From Tritrichomonas musculus (Eukaryota; Parabasalia; Tritrichomonadida; Tritrichomonadidae), in NCBI GenBank assembly GCA_039105265.1, contig JAPFFF010000022.1, positions 2,232,001 to 2,296,000 on the forward strand: DNA of 64,000 nt, written 5' to 3'. Under the pieces are notes generated by a model, which worked only from the letters and a program-made list of their open reading frames with translations, did not search any database and was not told where the DNA came from. Below are positions 32,909 through 40,851 of the stretch, piece after piece. The position numbers were made by a program, and so were the translations under genes. Position 1 is the stretch's first letter. Each line of letters opens with the position of its first letter.

Positions 32909-34063
32909 ATGAGTAAAGAAGAACCAAGCCCATATGAAAAATTATACAACAAAGCTAAATGGAAGACCTTGGACAAATACCTTAGCATGGCAAAACAAGA
33001 GAATCTAAATGAAGACGAAGCAAAGAAATACTTTGATGAAAAAGTAGTACATGATAAGAGAGTACCTAAAGCACAATTTATTCCTATTGTATCCAAACAT
33101 CCTCATGGTTATCAAATGGATACCTTCATTAATAATAAAGAGGCAGGTGGGTTGAATTATCTAATGTTCATCAATATCAACACCAGAAAAGCATATGCAT
33201 ATCCTATGAATGGTAAAGGAGCAAGAGAAGTATTAACAGCACTTCATAAATTTGTTAATGATGTACCTCATGTATATTCGATAACAAGTGATGAGGATGC
33301 AGCATATTTATCATCAACAGTCTTAGACTTCATGAGAGAGAAGAACATAAAATACCGAACAACAACTGAGAATAACCATAATGTACTTGGCATTATTAAT
33401 AGGTTTATGAGAACCATAAGAGATGCTATTGGTGAAAATAGGTTTATTCAACCAAAGGAGATGCATGATTTGGTTAACATATATAACAACTCTCCTCATA
33501 GGTCTCTAGATAATAAAGCACCTAATGATATTACTCCAGAGGATGAAATAAAGTACATACAAAAGAATGCACGCATTAATCCATACCATTTTAATCCAGG
33601 TGAGAAGGTCAGGTTAGTACTCGAAAAAGAACCATTTGGTAAAAGAAGAAGTAATTTGTCTAATGAGTCTTATATAGTTGACTCGCAAAAAGGTAACCAG
33701 TTTGTGGTCAAGTCCAAAGATGGTTCAACAAGTTCATTCCCTGGATATAGGTTGTTAAGGACAAGAGACAAAAGGATTAAAGTAGCTGAAAGACTAAATG
33801 AAGGTAAAGAAGGTATTATTGAAAAAATATATAACTTTGATGAAGATACTGGTAAGTATGATTTAAAATGGGAAGGAGTCGAAGGTGATGATGCCTTTGC
33901 TAGACAAACTATTAGAGATGTAAGGAGAGGTAATCCATTAGTACTTGGTACGGCAGAAAGACAATATTGGTTGGAACAAAAGAAAAATTATGAACGACAA
34001 ATTAAAGCAGGTCAAAAGGTTGAGGGCAAACCAATACCAGATAAAATTATGAAATACATTTAA
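32909..34063 (+). CDS. Retroviral-like integrase with Asn at the expected catalytic Glu (element E4)
   Basis: The 384-residue integrase shows D71 in HGYQMDTF and D128 in ITSDEDAAY, with LNYLMFININTRKAYAYP between. The residue 36 positions further is N164 in LGIINRFMRT, where the DD35E family has Glu. Then IYNNSPHRSLDNKAPNDITPEDE, a typical rve end. The C-terminal third includes FNPGEKVRLV and a chromodomain-like segment (GIIEKIYNFDEDTGKYDLKWEG, residues about 295-320). The protein is otherwise intact and tightly packed, 6 bp after the penton gene and 10 bp before the ATPase. The Asn suggests either loss of catalysis or a different third ligand. It is related to the E3 integrase, which has Asp there and a 70-residue insert. 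Confidence 0.87.
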   Translation: MSKEEPSPYEKLYNKAKWKTLDKYLSMAKQENLNEDEAKKYFDEKVVHDKRVPKAQFIPIVSKHPHGYQMDTFINNKEAGGLNYLMFININTRKAYAYPMNGKGAREVLTALHKFVNDVPHVYSITSDEDAAYLSSTVLDFMREKNIKYRTTTENNHNVLGIINRFMRTIRDAIGENRFIQPKEMHDLVNIYNNSPHRSLDNKAPNDITPEDEIKYIQKNARINPYHFNPGEKVRLVLEKEPFGKRRSNLSNESYIVDSQKGNQFVVKSKDGSTSSFPGYRLLRTRDKRIKVAERLNEGKEGIIEKIYNFDEDTGKYDLKWEGVEGDDAFARQTIRDVRRGNPLVLGTAERQYWLEQKKNYERQIKAGQKVEGKPIPDKIMKYI

Positions 34064-34073
34064 AAATTTGTAA

Positions 34074-34940
34074 ATGGATGAACCCCCAAGTGCAGAACTA
34101 ATAAATAAAGTAGAAACATTGATTAAAGAGACCTTACGGAAGAACATGAAAGAGATAGATGGTGCTTTGATTAAACCATTATCACCTGATTATCCTTTTA
34201 GCACAAATGGTATATACTTTTTAATTGGTAAACCAGGTGCTGGTAAAAGTTTTTGGATATGGAGACATATTATGATAACAGAGAGGTTGTTTAAACATCC
34301 ATACTACCAAAAGATAATATTTTGCTCAAGCTCTGGTAAAATGGATAAAACAGCTGAAACACTTAATAAACAGATACAATCAAGAATCGATTATGTAAAG
34401 GAAAGAGAATTAATGAGTTATCTTAAAAGACATCTTCGAAGAAAGATAAAGTATTATGCTATTGTCAAATATGTATTATCTCGAATGAAAGAGACCAATG
34501 ACGAAATGAGGAGGCTCATTGAGAAGCATCATTTAAATGAGCTCAATGATAAAATAATATATATAGCCAATAAGTTAGTCAAGTATGAAACATCATCATA
34601 TCCATATAACACATTATTGATACTAGATGATTGTGCAGGTAGTGATTTATTAAAGAATGGTAATAGTGAATTTATCAAGTTGTTAACCAAGACAAGACAC
34701 TATAATTTAACATGTATCATGGCTATCCAAACTATTCGATTTGTTCATATGAATGCGAAAAGGTTAGCAACAGATATCATATGTTATACAGGATATAGTG
34801 AGGAAGATTTTACTAGCTTGTTGCAACAAACTAATAACTCATTAAATACTAAGCAGACAGTAGCTGAATACTTACAACATAAAGAACCACATGAAAAATT
34901 CGTAATGAATATTTCTGCTAATAAGTACTATTTCGAATAA
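34074..34940 (+). CDS. A32-like genome-packaging ATPase (element E4)
   Basis: This 288-residue ATPase carries Walker A GKPGAGKS (52-59) after the strand NGIYFLI, and Walker B TLLILDDC near 180-187. LTKTRHYNLTCIMAIQTIRFVH follows, matching the sensor-type strand of the E3 enzyme (QLRHKHSIVYVNVQFFKAIP). It would package the genome into the capsid. It begins at TTTGTAAATG, 10 bp after the integrase, and is followed by the pVI-like gene. It has a long charged insertion between the Walker motifs (MSYLKRHLRRKIKYYAIVKYV). Motifs are intact. Confidence 0.9.
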   Translation: MDEPPSAELINKVETLIKETLRKNMKEIDGALIKPLSPDYPFSTNGIYFLIGKPGAGKSFWIWRHIMITERLFKHPYYQKIIFCSSSGKMDKTAETLNKQIQSRIDYVKERELMSYLKRHLRRKIKYYAIVKYVLSRMKETNDEMRRLIEKHHLNELNDKIIYIANKLVKYETSSYPYNTLLILDDCAGSDLLKNGNSEFIKLLTKTRHYNLTCIMAIQTIRFVHMNAKRLATDIICYTGYSEEDFTSLLQQTNNSLNTKQTVAEYLQHKEPHEKFVMNISANKYYFE

Positions 34941-34957
34941 TTTTTTATTTTTTAAAA

Positions 34958-35413
34958 ATGGGAATTAAACTTCATTCAGAAGAAGATTATTGGAAGCCAA
35001 ATTATGCTAAACAAAAAGAATTTTCTCCATGGCAAACGATAATAAAAGGAGGAGTAGGTTTAGGTGGTAAATTATTAATGGGAGCTGCAGATAGTTTTAC
35101 TGGAGGTCTTGCAAGTAAAATATTGGATGCTTCAGCAGGTGGATTAACCAAGCATGCTGGTGTTATTGGTTCAGTTGCGAGAGGTCTTGGTGAAAGCTAC
35201 TTGAGCGATAGTACAAGAAATAAATTAGCAAACATAGCTGACACAGCATTAAAATATGTCCCAGATGGAAAAGTGAAAACTGCCTTATCATCAATTAATA
35301 AATCTGCAAAAGGTGAATCAGTTGGAGCACCTCTTGAAAAGCCAGCATTTTCGTCTAGATCATTACAAGAGAGTGACTTTACTACCAACAATCGGGCGAG
35401 AACCTACATCTAA
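34958..35413 (+). CDS. Gly/Ala-rich pVI-like internal capsid protein candidate
   Basis: The 151 residues include an N-terminal acidic/aromatic segment (SEEDYWKPNYAKQKEFSPW), a Gly/Ala-rich amphipathic middle (TIIKGGVGLGGKLLMGAADSFTGGLASKIL, GVIGSVARGLGESYL) and a basic Ser/Lys tail. It lies between ATPase and capsid genes, as the E3 counterpart lies beside its capsid gene. A membrane-active, protease-processed internal protein like adenovirus pVI is the likeliest role; a GxGG-type cleavage site for the protease may be in the Gly-rich part (near GLGG). This is inference. Start at TTTTTAAAAATG. Confidence 0.6.
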   Translation: MGIKLHSEEDYWKPNYAKQKEFSPWQTIIKGGVGLGGKLLMGAADSFTGGLASKILDASAGGLTKHAGVIGSVARGLGESYLSDSTRNKLANIADTALKYVPDGKVKTALSSINKSAKGESVGAPLEKPAFSSRSLQESDFTTNNRARTYI

Positions 35414-35440
35414 TGAAAACTCAAAAAAACTAAATTTTTG

Positions 35441-35460
35441 GACTTTTTTGTTTATTTTAA
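35441..35460 (+). promoter_or_regulatory. T-tract plus TTTTAAATG start context
   Basis: ACTTTTTTGTTTATTTTAA runs into the ATG at 35461. With 25133-25147 this is the clearest example of the T-tract/TAAATG arrangement seen before genes throughout the elements. Whether it is a promoter or a combination of 3'-end signal and start context cannot be decided from sequence alone. Confidence 0.4.
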
Positions 35461-36012
35461 ATGTCAAAACATCTAACAGGTTCTAAGAGACTTGCAGTTA
35501 TTCATAAATGGTTGAATGGAAGGGATGACCCAGATTGGGAAGTTTTACCTACAAAAACCAAAGACAAGTATATTGTAAAACAGCGAAAAACTCCAATAAC
35601 TCGAGAATATCAAGAAAACTCAGAAAGTGAAAATAACGAAGAAACTCAAGAAAACTCAGACAGTGAAGAACATGAGGAACTTGAAGAAAAGCCAAGAAAG
35701 CCAATAAGTTCGAAAGCTGCACGAAAACCTCCAAAACCTCGAAAAACTCAACAAAGCCAAGTTTATGACCCTACTGTGAATGAGGAAATACTAAAACAGC
35801 TAAAATCACTAGGTGAAGAAATGAAGATAAGTCGAGAGAAGAAAGAACAGAGACGTATGATAAAGGAGGTTGTTGATAAAAGGATGAGTAAACCAAGACA
35901 ACAGTATGTTCCTGAAGAACCGCCACAACAATATGAAGAAGAACAACAACCTCAATATATACCTATGAGACCTATTGGTAGGAGAAATCGCATCTTTGAA
36001 GATATGATGTAA
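35461..36012 (+). CDS. Charged, disordered protein (183 aa)
   Basis: After a short ordered start (SKHLTGSKRLAVIHKWLNG), the protein is dominated by acidic (SESENNEETQENSDSEEHEELEE) and basic/Pro stretches (KPRKPISSKAARKPPKPRK), then a coiled-coil-like piece (EEILKQLKSLGEEMKISREKKEQRRM) and a Gln/Pro/Glu-rich tail. It lies between the pVI-like gene and the capsid gene. Such charged proteins close to capsid genes can be core or scaffold proteins; there is no recognised family. Start at TTTTAAATG, stop 17 bp before the capsid start. Confidence 0.68.
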   Translation: MSKHLTGSKRLAVIHKWLNGRDDPDWEVLPTKTKDKYIVKQRKTPITREYQENSESENNEETQENSDSEEHEELEEKPRKPISSKAARKPPKPRKTQQSQVYDPTVNEEILKQLKSLGEEMKISREKKEQRRMIKEVVDKRMSKPRQQYVPEEPPQQYEEEQQPQYIPMRPIGRRNRIFEDMM

Positions 36013-36029
36013 ATTTTTTTCTATCTAAA

Positions 36030-37712
36030 ATGCTTAACAAGGAATCCTATATGAAAACCTCAGCAGAGGTTTGTACTCAGATTGCATCTTACTTTGATGT
36101 TGTCGATAATTGCATAGCACTTAGTGATACTAATAAGGCATACTCATTAAATCCACAAACTTCGTATTCACCATCACCACCAATTAAGAGTGGTTCCTAT
36201 ACAACATGTATTATCTCTCCTAATACTCATAATACTGCTGATATATATAATGGATTTATTCGAGCAGATATGAGAGTGATGATAAAAATAGACAAGCCAA
36301 TTCTAAGTGATTTAGAAAATGTCAGTGGTTATAATTTTGGTAAGGTATGGTTTGGCTTTAAGGATGCTCGAGATGCTGTTGAGAAGTATGAAATTGTAGC
36401 TAATGGTATGACGCTTTATACCCAGAACTTTGGATGTGAAGAATCCTTTTTAACTGCATGTTGTGCAAATGAAGTTACTAAAAGAGCTGATATATATAGT
36501 AAAGCAAGACATAAGGATATTTGGAATGATACTCATGGAAGGAGATGTGGTTTTGTTGCAAATCTTAACAAAGATGTGACTTCTGTCACTGAAACAATTA
36601 GATTAAAGATTGATTTGCGACGATTCCTACCTTTATCTAATATCAAGTACTTGCCAGCATTTGCAGGTAAAATCGAATTACGTCTTTACTTTTCAACAGC
36701 TGGTATGGTATATTGTCCAGTTGGTTTTGAAAAGAGCTTGGTTGCTAATCCGCATATAATGAAAGACTTCAATGTTGATGAAATTACCAATGAATTTCGA
36801 CCTATTGGAGAACCAATATGGATGTGGACAAGTACCGAAAAAATAGCAATGGATAAGATTAATCACCCCAAGAATCTTCCACCTGTTGGTGAAAATCATG
36901 GAGGAGCATATGAAATTGACGGAGCTAACAAGACTAAGGAAAGAGTTGACCGAACTATTTACAGTGATTGGAGAACTTGGAGTGTTGTTGATTATTCCAT
37001 TGAAGAATGTGCGAGTATTATACCTTGTTTTGGTATTCATGAATCTGTATATACAGCACTTGTTCAAAGATATGCTAACCCTCAACATCCACTTACATTC
37101 CCAACACAGATTATGTCATTTTACACTTGTACAAGACCTCTTAATAATGAACAAGATAAAGCAACTATTACTATTACACCTAATTTTGTAGATAGTATGT
37201 TTTGCTTATTCCCACTTAAGCATACACATAAGACATACTTCAAGAATCCTATGTTTGAAGCATTTCATATGAATTGTGGTAATTACAATAATATTCCTGC
37301 TAAAGCATTTGGTACGAATGGTAAGTATCCAGAGTTCCTCGAATATTGCCAGAATGCAATGAACATGAATGGAGAGCAAAATGGATTTAATAAAGAGGTT
37401 ATTGCAAGTTTAGCGAATGAGTATCAATATAATGAAAACACAACAGGCTATTATCCAAATGATAGGTCCTCATTCTTCATAGGTCTTCCTACTGAAACAG
37501 ATGGAACATATCAACAAGGTCTTTCAAGTCTTGCACCTATTAACTTCGAATTGATATGTAGTCAAAAGGCAGATAATCCATTTAGACAGGAAGTAGATAC
37601 ACCTCCATTATTATGCTTATTAACAGATATATCAATTAGTATCTTAATTAGACCTAATGGTATGCCACCATCAGTACGTATTGGTCCTTATGATTTAACA
37701 ACCCCTGAGTAA
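36030..37712 (+). CDS. Major capsid protein, double jelly-roll type (element E4)
   Basis: The 560-residue product contains the capsid pattern: an N-terminal arm, a first beta barrel (YNGFIRADMRVMIKIDKPILSD, EKYEIVANGMTLYTQNFG), ETIRLKIDLRRFLPLSNIKYL with KIELRLYFSTAGMVY, then a second barrel (PLTFPTQIMSFYTCTRPL, TITITPNFVDSMFCLFPL) ending with SILIRPNGMPPSVRIG. Comparable blocks in the same order are found in the E3 protein at 22895-24769. It would form the capsid shell. It sits in the middle of the plus-strand structural run. Start at TTCTATCTAAAATG. The family call relies on pattern and genomic context. Confidence 0.82.
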   Translation: MLNKESYMKTSAEVCTQIASYFDVVDNCIALSDTNKAYSLNPQTSYSPSPPIKSGSYTTCIISPNTHNTADIYNGFIRADMRVMIKIDKPILSDLENVSGYNFGKVWFGFKDARDAVEKYEIVANGMTLYTQNFGCEESFLTACCANEVTKRADIYSKARHKDIWNDTHGRRCGFVANLNKDVTSVTETIRLKIDLRRFLPLSNIKYLPAFAGKIELRLYFSTAGMVYCPVGFEKSLVANPHIMKDFNVDEITNEFRPIGEPIWMWTSTEKIAMDKINHPKNLPPVGENHGGAYEIDGANKTKERVDRTIYSDWRTWSVVDYSIEECASIIPCFGIHESVYTALVQRYANPQHPLTFPTQIMSFYTCTRPLNNEQDKATITITPNFVDSMFCLFPLKHTHKTYFKNPMFEAFHMNCGNYNNIPAKAFGTNGKYPEFLEYCQNAMNMNGEQNGFNKEVIASLANEYQYNENTTGYYPNDRSSFFIGLPTETDGTYQQGLSSLAPINFELICSQKADNPFRQEVDTPPLLCLLTDISISILIRPNGMPPSVRIGPYDLTTPE

Positions 37713-37739
37713 AAAGATGTATATTTTATTTTATAGAAA

Positions 37740-38174
37740 ATGTCGAATGATTATAGAAGCCCACATGCTGAGATTGTTGGAAGAGAAGGTATGATGTATA
37801 ATGAAGCTACCATGAAAAATAAAGACATAGAGTTTCAACATTTTGGTGTGTTCAGTAATACTAATACTTATTCTGTAACCTTCAACCCATATATTAATCG
37901 ACCACCTACTCAGATTATTGAACATGAGGACCCTGTTAGATTTCCAGATACTCGAGAACATATAACCAAACCTGTTCGTGAACCTCCTGTTAGTATTACA
38001 GATGGTGGTTTTTATCGACATATAGGTGAAAAAGATAAACCAGTACCTCTCTTACCAAAATATCTTAAGAAGCCTGAGAAACCACCAATGCAAGGTAGAG
38101 CAAGAGAATATAATAAACAAGATATTCGATATGGACCTACCCAACATATCTTTACCCAAAATAACATATATTAA
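37740..38174 (+). CDS. Hypothetical Pro/Arg-rich protein downstream of capsid gene
   Basis: The 144 residues are rich in Pro, Arg, Asn and His (YINRPPTQIIEHEDPVRFPDTREHITKPVREPPV, PLLPKYLKKPEKPPM). No hydrophobic segment or clear domain is seen. The ATG follows TTTTATAGAAA, 27 bp after the capsid stop, so it probably belongs to the same late block. A minor virion component such as a cement or core protein is a possible but unproven role. No equivalent gene is evident in E3. Confidence 0.65.
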   Translation: MSNDYRSPHAEIVGREGMMYNEATMKNKDIEFQHFGVFSNTNTYSVTFNPYINRPPTQIIEHEDPVRFPDTREHITKPVREPPVSITDGGFYRHIGEKDKPVPLLPKYLKKPEKPPMQGRAREYNKQDIRYGPTQHIFTQNNIY

Positions 38175-38198
38175 TTTTTTATTGAATTTTTTATCCAG

Positions 38199-38645
38199 AT
38201 GAAAATGACTACAAGAAACGTCTATGACTATGTCAATGAACTTCGCGCAAAATGTGCTCCAAATACTAAACAATGTAATTTCTCGATACTTTGTGACAAG
38301 TACCCAATGAAAGCAGGAGAATGGAGCTATTTAGGCAAAGTACTCTATGTCTCAATCAAGATAAAAGACAAGTGCCACAGATTTTATCCAGATAAGCTCA
38401 AAGAACTTGATCTTGACTCAATATTTATTAAGCCTAACTCAAGGAGAAAAATATCTGAAGATTTCGAAGAGTTCTACATAAATGGAAACACTACCACTCA
38501 AGAGTATCAAGGAATCAAATACTACAACTACTCCATTGCAGCTGCTCCTACAAGTCATAAACCAAAAATCGATGCTCTCAAGCAGAAATATCAAATTGAG
38601 TCATTTGACATGTTTATTGGAGAACAGCTAGACTTAGTACTTTAA
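38199..38645 (+). CDS. Conserved accessory protein (148 aa)
   Basis: It is the E4 form of the gene at 28140-28604, with matching blocks NVYDYVNEL, CNFSILCDKYP, RFYPDKLKELDLDSIFI, INGNTTTQ and KQKYQIESFDMFIGEQLDLVL (the E3 end is REKYEIPEPQIFKGNHQDIVL). ATG at 38199; a second ATG two codons on (MTTRN) corresponds more exactly to the homologue start. The paralogues lie in different gene orders, showing that the gene moves independently of its neighbours. No family recognised. Confidence 0.72.
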   Translation: MKMTTRNVYDYVNELRAKCAPNTKQCNFSILCDKYPMKAGEWSYLGKVLYVSIKIKDKCHRFYPDKLKELDLDSIFIKPNSRRKISEDFEEFYINGNTTTQEYQGIKYYNYSIAAAPTSHKPKIDALKQKYQIESFDMFIGEQLDLVL

Positions 38646-38666
38646 GCCTATTTTTTCCCAACCTAA

Positions 38667-39191
38667 ATGATTAAGAAGAGGGGTACAACCAATGGAGTTC
38701 AAGCAAATGTATCTTTAGAACCATCAGCAGCTGCATCATCTACATCAAACATCAACAACAACATTATTATTAATAAGAGAGATGATGGCAAGGAAGACAT
38801 TGTTATTACAAGAGACATTGGAGTGCAAACTGAACCTGTTGAAGTTGAACCAGATGTACGTAATGTTATACTTGAAGCATATGCACAAATACTACTTAAT
38901 CAAGACAAAGCACTACTAGCTAACATTATATCAAAGAAATGCATCATAGTACCTATTGAATCTCTTAGCAACATCATCAAAGCAATACTACATGTTAGTG
39001 AGGTTGAAGTACAACTTAATGAAGATGTTGGATGTTGTGCAGCTAAGAGCAATCCAATAAGAAAAATAGATGCTATTAAGATTATTAAAGATAATGGAGA
39101 GGTAGTCATTGACTTGAAACAAGTATATAATAAAGAATATAATGAGCTTGTTAATAATTATCATGTATGCTTAAAATATTGCATAGTATAA
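38667..39191 (+). CDS. Conserved accessory protein with C-terminal Cys-containing domain
   Basis: The C-terminal 95 residues match the E3 gene at 26204-26881 (NIIKAILHVSEVEVQLNEDVGCCAAKS, ending HVCLKYCIV). The N-terminal part is a different disordered segment (NVSLEPSAAASSTSNINNN). Both genes thus combine a constant C-terminal domain with a variable low-complexity start. Conserved paired Cys residues could bind metal, but the pattern is too short to be sure. The ATG follows CAACCTAA. It is followed by a short AT-rich repeat with two copies of an AAAAAAGACATAT unit. Confidence 0.7.
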   Translation: MIKKRGTTNGVQANVSLEPSAAASSTSNINNNIIINKRDDGKEDIVITRDIGVQTEPVEVEPDVRNVILEAYAQILLNQDKALLANIISKKCIIVPIESLSNIIKAILHVSEVEVQLNEDVGCCAAKSNPIRKIDAIKIIKDNGEVVIDLKQVYNKEYNELVNNYHVCLKYCIV

Positions 39192-39266
39192 AAAAGACAT
39201 ATTAAAAAAACTTAAAAAAGACATATATAAAAAAACTTAAAATTAGAAGTAATTATTTTTTTACTC

Positions 39267-39638
39267 TTACTCCTTGTCTTTTGGAGATGAAGCTTCTTGT
39301 TCATCTTCATCATCTTCTTCTTGTGTCTCTTGCGAGTCAGGCACTATAGGCACGTGAAAGCCAATAGATTTTGGTGTTGTAGATTGAGGAATCTTTTTAT
39401 GAAAAACCTCGCAGGTAGTGAGATTCATTTGAGTAAGTGCTTCAGCAATCTTGTTCATGTTTGCTTGTATCAAAGGGTCATAGATGGTGCAGACATTAGA
39501 TGATGTCGAGTTTATTATTTTTTGGTTGAACAGAAATATCACCTCTTTAATAGCATTGGCTATTTCAACATGAGCATTTTTGATAGCTAGCTTTTGCTGT
39601 TTTTGGAATTCTTTGAAGTCATTTCCAGAACGCGACAT
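39267..39638 (-). CDS. Small helical protein with acidic tail (123 aa)
   Basis: ATG at 39638 is divergent from the bZIP-like gene and is preceded by ATTTTTTAAA on the minus strand. The N-terminal 90 residues are helical (FKEFQKQQKLAIKNAHVEIANAIKEVIFLFNQ, LIQANMNKIAEALTQMN), and the C-terminus is highly acidic (QETQEEDDEDEQEASS). A regulatory or histone-like accessory role is possible. Not recognised. No paralogue seen in other segments. Confidence 0.62.
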   Translation of the reverse strand: MSRSGNDFKEFQKQQKLAIKNAHVEIANAIKEVIFLFNQKIINSTSSNVCTIYDPLIQANMNKIAEALTQMNLTTCEVFHKKIPQSTTPKSIGFHVPIVPDSQETQEEDDEDEQEASSPKDKE

Positions 39639-39714
39639 TTTAAAAAATGAAGTGATTTTGTTTGCGAATATTCAATTTTCAAAAATAATTCAATTTTTTT
39701 TCTCAAATGAAATC

Positions 39715-39993
39715 ATGAGCCAAAATTTAGATTTGGGTGAGTTCAAGGAAACAGCTATCATCAAGAAGTTGAAGAAGTCCAAGAGTAACAACAACCTCAA
39801 AAATATTGATACTGCAAAAACTGAAACAACAGAAAAACGTGGTAGAAAGCAAAAGTATGCAACTGTTGAAGAACGAAATGAAGCACGTAAACAACAGCAA
39901 AAGGCATATCGTGAAAGAAAGAAAAAAGAAGTACAAAGTATGAAGGAAAAAATAATGTCGTATGAAAGCAAAAAGGTATCACATGAAGAATGA
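39715..39993 (+). CDS. bZIP-like / basic-region DNA-binding protein
   Basis: I start this 92-residue protein at ATG 39715 (MSQNLDLGEF). The core, KRGRKQKYATVEERNEARKQ, then QKAYRERKKKEVQSMKEKI, combines an AT-hook-like KRGRK with a bZIP-type basic region (N-x-A-R-K-Q, R-E-R-K-K-K) and a short helix that could zip. The E5 gene at 58851-59096 is a clear homologue with the same core. It may act as the element's transcription regulator or DNA-condensing protein; this is inferred. The 19-bp minisatellite begins right after its stop codon. Confidence 0.7.
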   Translation: MSQNLDLGEFKETAIIKKLKKSKSNNNLKNIDTAKTETTEKRGRKQKYATVEERNEARKQQQKAYRERKKKEVQSMKEKIMSYESKKVSHEE

Positions 39994-39994
39994 G

Positions 39995-40230
39995 GTAGCT
40001 TATGAGGAAAAAGGTAGCTTATGAGGAAAAAGGTAGCTTATGAGGAAAAAGGTAGCTTATGAGGAAAAAGGTAGCTTATGAGGAAAAAGGTAGCTTATGA
40101 GGAAAAAGGTAGCTTATGAGGAAAAAGGTAGCTTATGAGGAAAAAGGTAGCTTATGAGGAAAAAGGTAGCTTATGAGGAAAAACATGTAGTTGAGGAAAA
40201 AGGTAGCTTAAAAAAACATGTAGTTTTTTT
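39995..40230. repeat. 19-bp minisatellite (GTAGCTTATGAGGAAAAAG, about 10 copies)
   Basis: Ten near-perfect copies of GTAGCTTATGAGGAAAAAG are spaced exactly 19 bp from 39995 to about 40184, followed by degenerate copies containing ACATGTAGTT and a poly-T tract. It immediately follows the bZIP-like stop codon (39993). The period is not a multiple of three and each unit has a stop in at least one frame, so it is not coding. Confidence 0.9.
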
Positions 40231-40235
40231 TTTAG

Positions 40236-40661
40236 TTATTCATTTTTCTTGTAGTACATTGTGATGAACTTCTTGTTTCTTTTCACTTTCTTATGTGTAA
40301 AGTGTCTCTTTGTTCCATCGAGATGCCCGAAACCAAGTCGAGTAATAGATAGTTCATGACCAAAGAACATGTTGTACAAGTTAACAATGTCTCTTGCAGG
40401 ATAACAATCTTTCTCGAGGTTGTCAAACCATTCATCATACCTCTTTTTTTGTTTTGCTCGAAGTCGATGTGCATCATTTTCAAGAGCATGAGCATAATTT
40501 TCACACATCGTTCTTAAATTTGATGTATCATCTTCAACTTTTAGTTGAGATATTTTTTTCGACATGTTTATATTAATTTTGTAGTCGAATGAATCATGAT
40601 CTTTAGGAGGTGTTTGTTTTTGTAAAATATCTTCTATTTTATCTTCTTCTTCATTCATCAT
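40236..40661 (-). CDS. Hypothetical basic protein (141 aa)
   Basis: The N-terminal part is acidic (MMNEEEDKIEDILQKQ), the middle is helical (NLRTMCENYAHALENDAHRLRAKQKKRYDEWFDNLEKD), and the C-terminus is strongly basic with His and Lys (LDGTKRHFTHKKVKRNKKFITMYYKKNE). The basic tail could bind DNA. It lies between the minisatellite and an AT-rich spacer and is divergent from the repeat protein at 40852. Coding on the opposite strand is not plausible. No family recognised. Confidence 0.62.
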   Translation of the reverse strand: MMNEEEDKIEDILQKQTPPKDHDSFDYKININMSKKISQLKVEDDTSNLRTMCENYAHALENDAHRLRAKQKKRYDEWFDNLEKDCYPARDIVNLYNMFFGHELSITRLGFGHLDGTKRHFTHKKVKRNKKFITMYYKKNE

Positions 40662-40851
40662 TAATAAAATAATAGTGATATTAATAAATATATTTTTTTA
40701 AAATTTCAATATATTTTATTTTTTTTAATTCAATTTTTGAATTTTTATAGTGTATATAACTTTTTCAAAGAAAAATATCCACCTTCGAGTTTTTCTACGA
40801 AATTTAAAATTTAGTGATATCAACTAGAAAATAGATCATTTTTATACTTGT

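Noticed and set aside
39995-40184. Possible CRISPR-like array
   Set aside because: Units are directly adjacent at 19 bp with no spacers, and the context is eukaryotic.
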